A stretch of DNA of 26,423 nt from NCBI GenBank assembly GCA_002102555.1, contig MCFL01000319.1, positions 1 to 26,423 of the forward strand, given 5' to 3'. Positions 10,186 to 21,000 of this stretch are shown piece after piece (within the stretch, counting starts at the first letter, position 1; each line of letters starts with the position of its first letter). This DNA is from Catenaria anguillulae PL171 (lineage: Eukaryota > Blastocladiomycota > Blastocladiomycetes > Blastocladiales > Catenariaceae). The notes beneath the pieces were generated by a model. That model had not been told where the DNA came from. It was given only the letters and a program-made list of their open reading frames with translations, and did not search any database. Both the position numbers and the translations under genes were made by a program.

Positions 10186-11396
10186 TCATGACCCACATCC
10201 CTCACCTTCCGACTTGGCGCTCTTCCCCGTCAGCCCGTTTGGCACGTCGTGAACGGGTCCCGGCTCGGGAATGGGAGCAACAAGATACGCCGGCGGATCG
10301 ACTTGTTGAGTATCGACCTCGTGGTTGACAGGAGTACGGTGGACATTGGCTAGCTCGATTTCAGTGTGCCGTTGCTTGCTGTGCTTCCGCCGGCGCATGC
10401 GCAGATACGTGAGAACGGAGGCCAACGCCGCCACAACAAGGCAGAGCGCAATAATGAGCCATGACAGGAATGCAATGTCGTCCACCGACGACGAGGACGA
10501 TGGGAGCGCCAAGGGCGTTCCTGGGACAGGCACAAATGTTGCCACCGCGCCGCCACCTGACACTTGGGTGATGACGATGGGTGTTCCGCCAGGTAGGGTC
10601 ACGGTGAGCGGAGCTGGAGCGACGCCGGGTGTGATGACGGTGATGATTGTGGTTGCAGAAGCCCCAGATCCGATGGTGATGGTGGTTGTGAATGGGGTTT
10701 GTGAGGAAGCTGCAGGAGCCAACGAGTCGGTGGATGTAAGAGTGTTTGTTGTCGGTAACAGGAGGGAGGCAGAGGTTGTCGCCGGTGCTGGTAGAGGCAG
10801 GGAGGCGAAAGTAGTTGGTGCTGGTGGAGGCAGCGGTGAAGGTGGGGGTGGGCTGCAATCGAACTGCAGTTGTACTTGAATGAGGAATTCGAGGCGAGTG
10901 AGAATCCAGTTCAAGTCCCAGGACGGCAGCTCTTCAACGTACGGCTATGGACAAAGACACTGCTCCATATCGTCAAGCCCTTGAGCAAACACGCCGAGAA
11001 TGCCGACTCAGATTGCCGCCAACTTGATGTGGGAGGAACCAATCGGTTGGCGGTAGTCGGCGCAAAAATCCCCGCGTATGCAAACTGATGTAGCATTGAT
11101 GACGATAGAACTGTCACATCTTTGATTCCTGCGGGCACGACTGAGCCAGCGAATGTATGGACTGTGCCAACTGGTTCCGGTCTGCCGATGGGCGAATTCA
11201 ATGCTTGAATGGACGATCCGTCAGAACAGTGGACTTTAAAGCCTGAAATGCCCATCGGTGGAGGCCTGAAGAGGTCTGGCGCTTCAGTGTCGATACGAGT
11301 TACGTGCGAGACACCTGGGCATGAGGCCATGTATTCCTTGTTGAAGCCGCGGAAAGCAACACCAAAAACGTCGATGATCTTGATATCCGCATTCAT
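10186..11396 (-). CDS. Family 2 gene F: single-pass membrane protein with PPxY tail (380 aa)
   Basis: Exons are 10943-11396 and 10186-10874. The intron at 10875-10942 (68 bp, GTACGT...AAG, phase 1) yields 380 residues. The frame is open upstream of 11396, but MNADIKIIDVFGVA aligns with the other three starts, so that Met was chosen. The N-terminal domain (1-151) carries TRIDTEAPD, GFKVHCSDGS and ACLLKGLTIW. A hinge rich in Pro, Ala and Thr is longer than in E. The stalk repeats the FTTTITIGSG...VITPGVAPAPLTVTLPGG pattern. The membrane helix is at about 288-309 (LSWLIIALCLVVAALASVL), followed by RMRRRKHSKQRH, TEIELANV and DPPAYLVAPIPE (PPAY at about 345-348). It is the first gene of the minus-strand array and the near twin of E. 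The conserved tail with proline flanks suggests a WW-domain partner such as an Rsp5-like ubiquitin ligase. Confidence 0.8.
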
Positions 11397-11527
11397 GATG
11401 TTTGTGAATGCATAGTATGGATCAGTGACTTGACAGTGAAGAGGGGTTGTCACCGAACAGGAGTTCCAACTTGCACCAGAGCGGGGGCGGCACTCTTTTA
11501 TTACGTCAAATGAGCATGTTGTGTCCT

Positions 11528-11816
11528 CACAATAAATACATTGTTTGGCTGATTGAGATCGTGGCGAAGGCATTGGTTTCGCTTTCAAATTCATCACAAC
11601 CATGACCTTACCGCAATTCCGCTCGTCGTTTGCGTTGCGGAACGTTGAGACAATGGTGAACCGTACGTCAGTAAACACTTGTTGGGGCTGACGGCTGACT
11701 TGTCTCACTTCCTGTTGATCGCAATGGTCGCTGCCGTCACTGAAGTTTCAGTCGCGCACAACTGTCCTGCTCAACGAATGTGGAAACGTACACGTTTGCT
11801 GGCGGATCCAAACAGG
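11528..11816. repeat. Upstream flank of gene F, homologous to 9785-10109
   Basis: This is the partner of the gene E flank at 9785-10109, with the same ordered blocks. It contains AATAAATACATTG, a TATA-like element on the minus strand about 140 bp before the gene F start, so it may hold the gene F promoter. Confidence 0.6.
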
Positions 11817-11837
11817 TGCCATACTGAAGAGAGCGAT

Positions 11838-12055
11838 TCAAATCCGTAATGTCCTGAGCGCGTCATTGTGTAGACGATCCAACCTTGGTGAGTCGATGTA
11901 AGACACCAGCAGTTGCGCCATGTAGCGCTTGGCTTCAAGTCAAGACCAGGGTTGCGGGTGAATGTCTTTCAAACCGTCTTTGTGTGGATGTGATTGAACG
12001 CGCCACCACCAGTCCATCGCCTTGAGAGTGCATTTCTTGTATTGACACAGTCAGC
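11838..12055 (-). pseudogene. Short unidentified coding-like remnant
   Basis: One minus-strand frame reads as protein-like sequence: CQYKKCTLKAMDWWWRVQSH, then HKDGLKDIHPQPWS, a TGA, then LEAKRYMAQLLVSYIDSPRL and a final stop. The in-frame stop and the lack of a start beyond it argue for a remnant or an exon piece. It matches nothing else in the window and I do not recognise the family. Its compositional look (tryptophans, EAKRYMAQLL helix) is the only evidence. The surrounding 11817-12154 holds nothing else that I can support. Confidence 0.3.
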
Positions 12056-12154
12056 AAAAAAAGGATGATACACATAAATCTTGTCTCGAGCTACAATCGA
12101 GCTTTCTCGAACATACTCCAACTCGGATCATTCAGACATTCGACGAACAACTCG

Positions 12155-12906
12155 CTATGAGCGTCGTGCGGGTGCCTCACTGGGAGGTGTCCGCCCAGTA
12201 GTCCGTGACGGCTCCTGATTCACCTCCTCGACGAAATGTGCCGCGGGCCCCAATGGCGTCAAAAGCCCGCGAGAAAAGTATCGGCGTGTCGCTGTCGGCA
12301 CACTCAAAATATTGCCTGGAATCAACGGGCATGGCAGCTCGTCTCCATTCCCGCACTGCAACTTTCCCATGCCAAACAAATCGACGTGCAAATCGCATGC
12401 AAGATGAGGATGGAGCGACCAATGGTTTTGGGATCGTGGTGGCAGACATAGAACTTGACATTGAGCGGTGGCCTTGAGCACAAGCTTGTCGTCGATCGAA
12501 CGGCAATTCCTCGAAGATGCTCGTGCACAATGGCCGGTGGCGACACGGCAGGAGATGGTGCCTACTTGCGCTTGAGTTCGGCCAATGTGTGCAAGACATG
12601 GAAGATCGCACGAAACAGCGACCAGGGCATCAATCGTGGTGAGGTCCCGCGGCGGGGCAAGACATCGAGGTGCAGGAATAAGTCTTCGGGCAGCGTGTTG
12701 CCAACTGGATAGTAAAACGCAGTGGATTCGGTTCGGATGGACGAGACACTGGGCAGCGTGCGTTGTACCATCATGGTTTCGTCTATGCCCACGGCGACGG
12801 CGGGCTGGCTGTGCGCCGCTGGGCCCGCCGCCTGGAAGGCCGGGGGCGGCTTTTTTTGTCCTGCAGTCCTTTTGGCCTTGGAAGCGGACTTGGATTTGCT
12901 GGCCAT
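12155..12906 (-). pseudogene. Family 1 copy B: internally deleted DUF4470-family relic
   Basis: On the minus strand it starts like the intact paralogues, with a Lys-rich MASKSKSASKAKRT leader, then RTLPSVSSIRTESTAFYYP and VGNTLPEDLFLHLDV. It changes frame through HVLHTLAELKRK and LNVKFYV...SILILHAICTS. It then jumps directly to the C-terminal part of the family, LQCGNGDELPCPLIPGN and RRYFSRGLLTPLGPA, before similarity ends near 12170. Roughly 850 internal residues of the parent, including the intron, are missing. Several frame changes in the remaining DNA show that it is dead. It lies just beyond the 3' end of intact copy C and separates family 2 from family 1. Confidence 0.75.
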
Positions 12907-13151
12907 GATCCGGCGATGGCAATGGCGGGTGGCTGTTGGAGGGAAAGTGCGGGTGTGGCTGACGGCTATAGGTTGCTTAATGTGAGGCGAAATTCATTCA
13001 AGCATACGCATGCCTACATAAGCCAGCACAGCAAGTCGTAGGTCCGGCTGGCCTTGTCGGTTGCTGCCCGCTTCAAGTTTGGGCCATCAGCGAGCCTGCG
13101 AGATTCGATGGCGAAAAAGCAAGTAAATGCACACGGTATACATACAACTTC

Positions 13152-16100
13152 CTATAAATCAAACTCGCCCATGCCCATCTGCTCCAATATCACCCTCGGA
13201 TCTATACCCATGGCCCGCGCCACCTGCATCACCATGCTCCTTGCTTCGGGATCCACTTTTGGCCTTTGCCCAGGCATACCCTCCTCATCACGCTTTACCT
13301 TTGGCACAAATGCCGGTGGACTCGGCATCATGGTCGGCCCACCGTGTGCCGCTGCTTGCGATGGCATCCCATATTCGCCAAAAACATCCTTGACCAGATC
13401 CTCTGCCGGGCCCATGGACGTCAAAATCCCTCGCTTCAGATACCTGCGCGCCACCACCGGCACGCTTTCAATCTTGCCCTCGAGCAACGGATACGGCAAC
13501 TCGTCGCGATTTCCGCATTGCGCCGAGACCAACTCGAGCAACTCGGTAACAGCCACTGCAACAACGTTATCCTCGGCTCTCACCACGGGCGCGCGTTGGG
13601 CGACAACGACATCGAGGATCCCGCGGATTGCAGCCATGTACTCTTCTTGGTCGCCTTGCGAATCGCTCGCCGACACGGGCCGTGGGAGCACGCTCACAGT
13701 CACATCGAGCGCAAGCGTCCACGCCCTCCCCGAATACGTCGGTGGGTGCATGTACATCCCGTTGATTAGCAAGAGGCCCAAATGACCCGAGAGTGGCGAG
13801 CCCTTGGCGTCCGCGCGGGCAAACACGATTGCCTTGTGACCCTTGATGACGTGTTTAAATACCTGCTCCACGAGCCCCTTGACGTGAAACGCAGTCTTCC
13901 GACCTGGGGTTTGCAGGGCAGAGTTGATGCGGCCACGCTTGCACTGCTCCTCGGCTTGTGAAAACATAAATCCAAGGTCGCCTTCCGAAATGGACGGCGG
14001 TGCGAGTGCGGGCAGACCGTGCAGGCGCTGGCAAAAAGGTAAACCCAACATCCCGATGCTTGGGACATGCGCATGGACCTGCTTGGTGTAAATGAGGTCG
14101 GCGGTCCGGAATTTGCGCGAATGCTTTGCCTGCTTCAATAGCACGCGGCTTGGCATCCAAAACCGGTGTAGTTGGCCGTCAATGATGATAAGCGCGCTGC
14201 CGTGGCCCGATTCGATTTGCTTGGCAGTTGGTAGGGTGATCTTGACGCCGTCGTCGTACGCACTGATATCCAAAGTCACCGCCAGCGTTGCACCGGAATC
14301 CACGATCTTGACCACCTTGGCATCCCCTTCCTCCTCTGCTGCCTTGCGTGCCTCAAGCACTTCCTTGGTCGATTCCACAATTGCTCTCATCACGGGTAAC
14401 CACGGTGATTCGTCGACCAACACCTTCTCCACGGCCAACTGATCCAACGTCCACACCTTGCCGCCCATGGGCGCGTAGTACCCTTGCCCGGGATCAATCA
14501 CGTGCGGCCGTTGCAAACTCATCCTCACTGCCTTTGCGTCCCACGAGCTCATCAATCCAGGCAAATACACGGCCACCGTAATCGTCTTCTTGGCTTGATT
14601 GATTTCCACGATTCGCAACGCCTCCGTGAGATATTGCCTGCCGGCGTGCTCAAAGCACACGACCAAGTTGGGCGTTGGGAACGAGTCAAAGGCAAGCGGG
14701 AAGGTCGCTTGCACGTGCAAGGCATATTCGCACCGCGTGGCGACGCCGAGGCCGCGTAGCTGCGCGTGAATGAGTATGTCGGCAATGGTATCGGCCAAGG
14801 CCGGGATGGAGTTGAGACGGTTCCAGAAACTTGTCGGGACATCGTAATTGGGTGTGGAGCTGCGATCGGTCGGATTGGACGGCGAAAAAAACGCCAAGCC
14901 GGACGGATCTGCCCAAGTAATGCGGTTGGATGCAATGGCGTATGCGATAAGAGTTCCAATGAGCGCGCCCGACGCCAATGGCCCACCTGTGGACATGACA
15001 AGCGCCCGTCAGTCAAAAAACAAACGCGCCCGCAAGTGAGGAGCGGCACTCCAGAAACGTACCTGGCCGAATCATCTTGTGCATGTAGGATCCGCAGTTG
15101 TCGCGTGCAACCTTGATCAACGCCTCGACAACACAGTTGCTCTCCTCCAAACTCACAGGCACGCTCGGGACTGAACATGCCAGCCACGTGAACCGATACA
15201 ACGACCGCGAGCCCAAATCGTCAACGTAGGCCTTTGAAAACCCAAACGGATCCACCATGCATGCCCAGCTCGCGGCGCTGCCGTCCGTCAGCTCGAGTAA
15301 CTGCAATCCAAGAAGGACGGGGGCATGGTGAAAGTCCATTCCGAGCATTTGGCGGACGTATTCTTGGCGAGTGTCGGCAGAGTTGCCCAGGAGGATGCTG
15401 GTCGTGAGAACGTGTGGAATGTGCGGAAGTCGTGGTGATGCGGGTTTGAGGAGCGGAGACGAGTGCACGAGAAGGTTGAGCAGGCCGCAGTGATCGGCAG
15501 AGTTGGCGGTCGAGATCACATCAAAGCGAGTCGACGTGAGTGTTAGGGATTCCATGTATGAGAGCAGGTGGTCGATATTGAATGTGAAGTGGATGTGAAT
15601 CGGGCGCGTGGTTGTACCGAGTTTGGTGGTCCGTTCGCCCAACCCCTCATCCAGGAGAAGCGCATGCAAACTCTCAACCCACCCGGCGACATTCTCCAAC
15701 ATGTCACGTTCCACCTTTACGCCTCCCTCCCGCCTCAAATCAAACACATGTCCCTCCATAGGCAGTGTCCCATAATGCACCACAAAGAAAAAGGTTCCGT
15801 CCGCCCTAGTCAACAGCATTGACGGATTCGGCTGCAGGCGGGCAACGGGCCCGCTGTTGAACCACCTGCCGTACTGAACCAAGTGCTCAGCTTCGCCCCG
15901 TATCTGAAAGACATGGGAATTGAATGACTGGTCAAACGTGGCAAGCGACTCTGAAAAGTGCTCGCAAATCGATTTCGCATAATCCCGCATGGATGCTGGA
16001 TGCACGGGGCTCGACAGAAGACGCTGCTCGCGCGCACTGGTGAGTTGTGCAAGCGTCCAGTTGCACTTGACCCAGGTGCGCCAGACGTGCTTGAGTTGCT

Positions 16101-16815
16101 TGAGAGTGGCAGGGTCAGAGACGCGGATGGTCGACGAGGATGATGAGGGCAAGAGCCATTCGGCGTCAGGGCGGTCGAGGCATGCTTGCATTTGCGATCG
16201 CCAGAATTGGAAAACGGTCGGATCAAGGGCAATCGAGTACCAAAACTGGGCAACGGATCGCACCAGTGTGGGCGTGACGGGGCCAGACCAAGTGGAGATG
16301 GCGTGAAGAATGAGGATGTTGCGGGCAATGACCTCGGACTGGTGATCGTTGACGTGGAAGCGAACATTGAGCGGTAACGGCTGCGAAGACGTTGCGACAT
16401 TCCTTCGAAAGTGGTCATGAACAATACCGCCAAGCGAGATTGTCTCTGGCTTCAACAGCTTGCGCCGGAGTTCCGAAAGGGTGAAGAGCACATGGCGAAG
16501 GTCACCTGCCGCTGCGCCCGAGCCAGCGAGAAGCGCATCGATATGTGTCAGGCGTCCCGGTGGCGCAAAGACGTCAAGGTGCAGGAACAAGTCTTCTGGT
16601 ATGGAGTTGCCAAACGGATAGTAAAAGTTGGCGTAGTCGTCCTTGATGTAGGTGGCGCAGGGCAGGGTACGCTGGACCGTGGGGGTGGCTACCTGATCAA
16701 TCTGACCTTGGTCTCGATTGTGGGGCGGATTGACGGGCGAGGCCGACTTGGGCGGCGGTTGTTTGGGTTGCGACTTTGGCTTTGTTTTTGCCTTGTTCTT
16801 GGTTTTCGGTGGCAT
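13152..16815 (-). CDS. Family 1 copy C: intact DUF4470-family protein (1195 aa)
   Basis: Exons are 15063-16815 and 13152-14986. The intron at 14987-15062 (76 bp, GTACGT...CAG, phase 1) gives 3588 coding bases without a stop. The start MPPKTKNKAK was preferred to an upstream in-frame Met because copies B, D and I begin with similar Lys/Ser-rich leaders. Residues about 55-175 resemble DUF4470: YYPFGNSIPEDLFLHL, DALLAGSG...GDLRHVLFTL, then FHVNDHQSEVIARNILILHA. The block near 428-455, STRFDVISTANSADHCGLLNLL, matches the TRFDVIDTSNL pattern that follows DUF4470 in fungal MYND proteins. No MYND finger is visible. Exon 2 (about 586-1195) is of unknown fold with landmarks YYAPMGGKVWTLDQL, WTLALDVTVSVLP and LPYPLLEGK. 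The C-terminus is DPRVILEQMGMGEFDL. There is no signal peptide or membrane segment, so the protein is probably cytosolic. DNAAF3, the animal DUF4470 protein, helps assemble dynein arms, but I cannot assign that role here. Confidence 0.8.
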
Positions 16816-18039
16816 GCTGACGGTGAAAAGAACCGGTGTGGATAGCGTGAGAATGCTGAGATCCACGATATTGCTCAAAGTCAATGTGAGGTGGGCATCG
16901 AAGAGGACATTGGCAGGAATTCCACAAGCCAAGGTCGTCGGTACATAATAGTCGATGTGTGCTTCGCGTCGAAGTCCACATAGATCTGGCTTGCAGGCTG
17001 ACTCGTAGGTAAGCAGGGATCTGCGACGAGAAGACGGATCGAAGGGCGGTCGTCCACTTCATGTCCGGACAGTCCATACAGCAGTCCAAAATACGCAACC
17101 TGCACAAGGATCCACCGTGAGCGACAAAGGAATAGTCACTTTCCTAGTACATTCACTCGATTCTTTGGGTCAATACACAGGGCCTACTTGTACAAACCCG
17201 CGCCACTCCGCGTATCATCAAACAATGCGTATTTCAAGTGGCGATTTTGAACCCAGATGAGTGTCAGTTCTGGCGGGGAGTCGCAACAAGAGCCGCCACA
17301 ATATGGGCGCTGTTGTGAAATGCTGCAGTGGATTCTAATGGACGATGGCAAGGAGGAGCCTTCACTACGTTCGTACGCAACGGCGCGACAGAAAGCGACA
17401 GTAGTGCCGCGTTCTTTGTGGTTTGTCACCTCGCTCACCCGCGCTCGTTATTGCTCCATTCTTGTTAGCCTGGCTTAGTCGAGTGGCCTAGCACATGTTG
17501 TCTTGAGCAAAAAAAAAGCACACGGCCCACCCTCACACGGTTTAGGGCCCCGAGAGACCTGCTTTCCAAAGTTCACTCACAATGAACGTCACATACAAAA
17601 CATCCCACTGCAGTGCCGGAGTCAAGAGTCAGCTTGCGACAGAATGCCGTACCTAGGTCTTGAGTGTATTATGGATTGGACGCAAGTCTTATGACAAATC
17701 CCTCAGCGTGCACGGTATAGTCCAGGTGCAGGTTTGTTGGGCGCTAGATACGCTGCTCTCGGCGGGTTTAGGTGGTTCCCTGCCGACAATGGTTTCAGTC
17801 CTGGGCTCGACAGCATGGCCCCTTTTTTGCTGCGCCTTCACATCCCTCATATTGAATGGTCTGATGTGCTGATGTACGCACACGCACACGTTTGCCTCAT
17901 GCCTCATGCACTCAAGTCCGTCACCACCGGCCAGATCAATGGTAATCGTCGGTTGTGCCATGCAACACCTGCGGTTTCCAGAAACAGTCACTCCAATTAG
18001 TATTGTACTTCATACCAAATCATATCCATTGCTGCTACT
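16816..18039. other. Intergenic stretch between family 1 copies C and D
   Basis: About 1.2 kb separates the start of copy C from the stop of copy D. No ORF resembles anything in the window and none carries a recognisable motif. It presumably holds the copy C promoter and copy D terminator. An A9 run occurs near 17509. I see no repeat shared with the upstream region of copy D. Confidence 0.45.
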
Positions 18040-21000
18040 TTACAAGTCAAATGCGCCCAACCCCATCTGCTCCAACAGTTTCTGCGGATCTTGGCCAGTC
18101 TCCTCTGCAAGCTTCCGGAGCATCTTGCTAACAAACGACCCGACCTTGGGCTTCTGCCCAGGTGCACTTGGCTGGTCACTTGGCCCATTGGGGACCATTA
18201 TCCTCGGCCCGACACCCATCGTTCTGGCCAACTCCTCATGCTCCGCACTCTTGTACTGTGGGGCCACATACACCTCCCTCACAAAATTGTCCGCTGGCGC
18301 CAAGGGTGTCAGAATCGCCCGGTGAAAGTACCTGCGGGCCGCAACTGACAAGCCCTCGAGCTTGCCCTCGATCAACGGATACGGCAACTCGCAACGCAAT
18401 CCACACTGCACCTTGGCCAGTTGCAGCATGTCGACCACGGCCTCGGCCTGAGCGGTTCCTTGAACGGTAAACATTGGCCCGCCAGCACCGACGACCACAT
18501 CCATGACCTCTTGGATCGCGTCAACATACACGCTGCTGTTTTGCACGTCCTCCCAGCACGTTGGCGGCGGGAACACGGTCAAAGTCACATCCAATGCCAG
18601 CGTCCTGGCCTTGCCAGAGCACGTTGGCGGATGCGAGTACACGCCATGGATGAGAACGATGCCCAAGAACCCGGGCGGTTCTGCCCTGGGCGAATCATCC
18701 GACTTGCGTGTCAGCAGAACCGACGTGTGGCCTTGACGCGCGGCAGCAATAATCTTGTCGAGCAAGTCCTTGACGGTGAGTGCAAGCACACGCGCCATTC
18801 CACCGAGACGCAACATTTTGGACGGGTCTTGACGACACTGCTCCTCGGCATGCGTGAATGCAAACCCCAACTGTTGCTTGAGTTCTGAGGGCGACAGGGA
18901 AGTGAGCGGGAGCGTCGCGAACCTGTGCAGCCGCTGGTGATATGGCAAACCCAGCAGCCCGGCCTTGGGTACAAACAAATGAACTTGCTTGGCGAGCAAC
19001 AGCTCAACGGTGCGTGACTTGGGCACATACTTGGCCGACTCGACCAGCACACGGCACGGCAACCAAAACGTATGCAATTGGCTGTTGATCGACACGAGTG
19101 CTGCACCCCGGCCCGCCTCGACTTGCTCGCGTATTGGCAACGCAACGTCGACCTTGCTCCCATACGCTTTCACATCGACCACGACCTTCAACTTTTTGCC
19201 GGCATCCACAACCTTGAGCACCCTGGCCTCGCCCTCCTCCTCTGTGGCCTTGCGTGCTTCAATGACAGCTGCCGTTGCCTCGGCAATCGCCCTCGTCACA
19301 GGCACCCACGGCGACGCTTGAACCGTGACCCTTTGAGTGTCGAGCTGATTTAGGGTCCACACCTTGCCGCCCATTGGCGCATAGTGCACCTCCTCTTTCT
19401 CCCCGCTGCGCCGACTCGGCGTGGTATGTGGCCGCAGCAAACTCACTCGGATCAACTTGGCATCCCATTCGTCCACAATGCCCGGCAAATAAAACGCCAC
19501 GGTAATTTTCTTGCGCTGGTGGTCTATGCCAACAACTTGGATCGCCTCGGTGCAATACTGCCTCGTGACATAGGTCATGCACACGATGAGATTGGACGAC
19601 GAGTCAACGTCGAGCGGAAACGTGGCCGTGACGTGCAGCGCAAAGTCTTGAGTTGTCGGCATGCTCAAGCCACGCATTTGTGCGTGGATCAGCACGTCCG
19701 AGATGGTGAAGCGCAAGGCGGTGCCCGATGTGAGCCTGGCCCAGAACCCGGCGGGCACTTGGTAGATCGGGAAGTGGGTTGACAAGCGCAAGGATTTCTT
19801 GGTTGGAGACGGATCGGTCCATGAAATACGGTTGGATGCGAGCGCGTTTGCAAGCAAGGTGCCGAGAAGCGCGCCAGTTGTCATGGACCCGCCGACTAGA
19901 AAAAGCATGAGCCACAGAGTCGCAACGTGAACACCAAAGTGCCAAGATGTGATCAGTATACAACTGCAATGTAAGCATACCTGCGCGGACTGACCTTGTC
20001 AGATGCGACCCACAACACTCTGCCGTAATCTTGACAAGTGCATCCACGATCCCAGGACTCTCATCCAACCTGACAGGCGCGCTCGGCACGGGACACGCAA
20101 GCCAAGTGAATCGCGAAACTATCCGTCGTCCCAACATGCGCACATGCTCCTCGGACCACGCAAACGGGTCCACCAAGCTACCCCACCCGACTTGGTCGCC
20201 GTCGGTCACTTGAAGCAGTTGCAATCCGAGCAAGATGGGCACGTCATGCATGTCCACGACAAGTGCCTCCTTGACGAATTCGTCGCGGGATTGTCCACGA
20301 GAGCCCGGCATGGTGGTTGTTGTGAGCAGGTGGGGCGTGTGCGGAAGGGAATGTGACGGAATGGGCTTGAGGAGAGGTGAAGCGTGGACGAGAATGTTGA
20401 GAAGGCCGCAGTGTTCGGCGGTGGATGCGGTGTGAATCACGTCGAAGCGGGTCGATGTGAGCTTCAGCGATTCCATGTACGAGAGCGGGTGGTCAATGTT
20501 GAATGTGAAGTGAAGATGAATCGGACGCAGGGTTGCGGACACGGTGGCAGATGGCGAATCAGGGTCAGAATGCTCAACCAGCGAATGCAAGCTCTCGATC
20601 CACACGCTCAACGTCACAAGCATGTCCTTCTCCACATTGACACCACGTTTCATGTCAAACACATGCCCATCCGCCGGAACCGCCCCGTGATGCACCCGAA
20701 ATGCACAGCTGCCATCCGCCCTTGCCACCAGCATGGATGGATTCACCTTCAAACGATCCAAACCTGCCTCGTTAAACCAACGCCCGTGCTGCACCAGCTG
20801 CTCGACCTCGGCCTTGACTTTGGCAATCTGCGCCTGATTCGATTGGCCAAACATGGCAAGTGTTGCCGCAAAGTGTTGGGTCACGTGCGTTGCGTACTCG
20901 AGCATGGACTTTGGGTTGGATGGACCGGCAAGCATGAGTGCGTCACGCTCTCGGCAAAGCTGCGGCAAGGTCCAAGTACGTGCGAGCCACGCGAACCAGG

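Noticed and set aside
10186-10914. A separate short gene starting MNWILTRLEF before the gene F stalk
   Set aside because: That Met lies inside the intron. The stalk exon is joined to the upstream exon, as in the sister genes.
11833-11845. GATTCAAATCC, like a tRNA T-arm/B box; a similar GACTCGAATC near 6258
   Set aside because: No matching A box, acceptor stem or cloverleaf could be found around either site.
14552-15187. 211 aa minus-strand ORF across the copy C intron
   Set aside because: It overlaps both exons of the intact gene in another frame and has no paralogue in copies A or D.
13152-16815. MYND zinc finger expected with a DUF4470 protein
   Set aside because: No C-x2-C...H/C-x3-C finger pattern is present in either intact family 1 protein.
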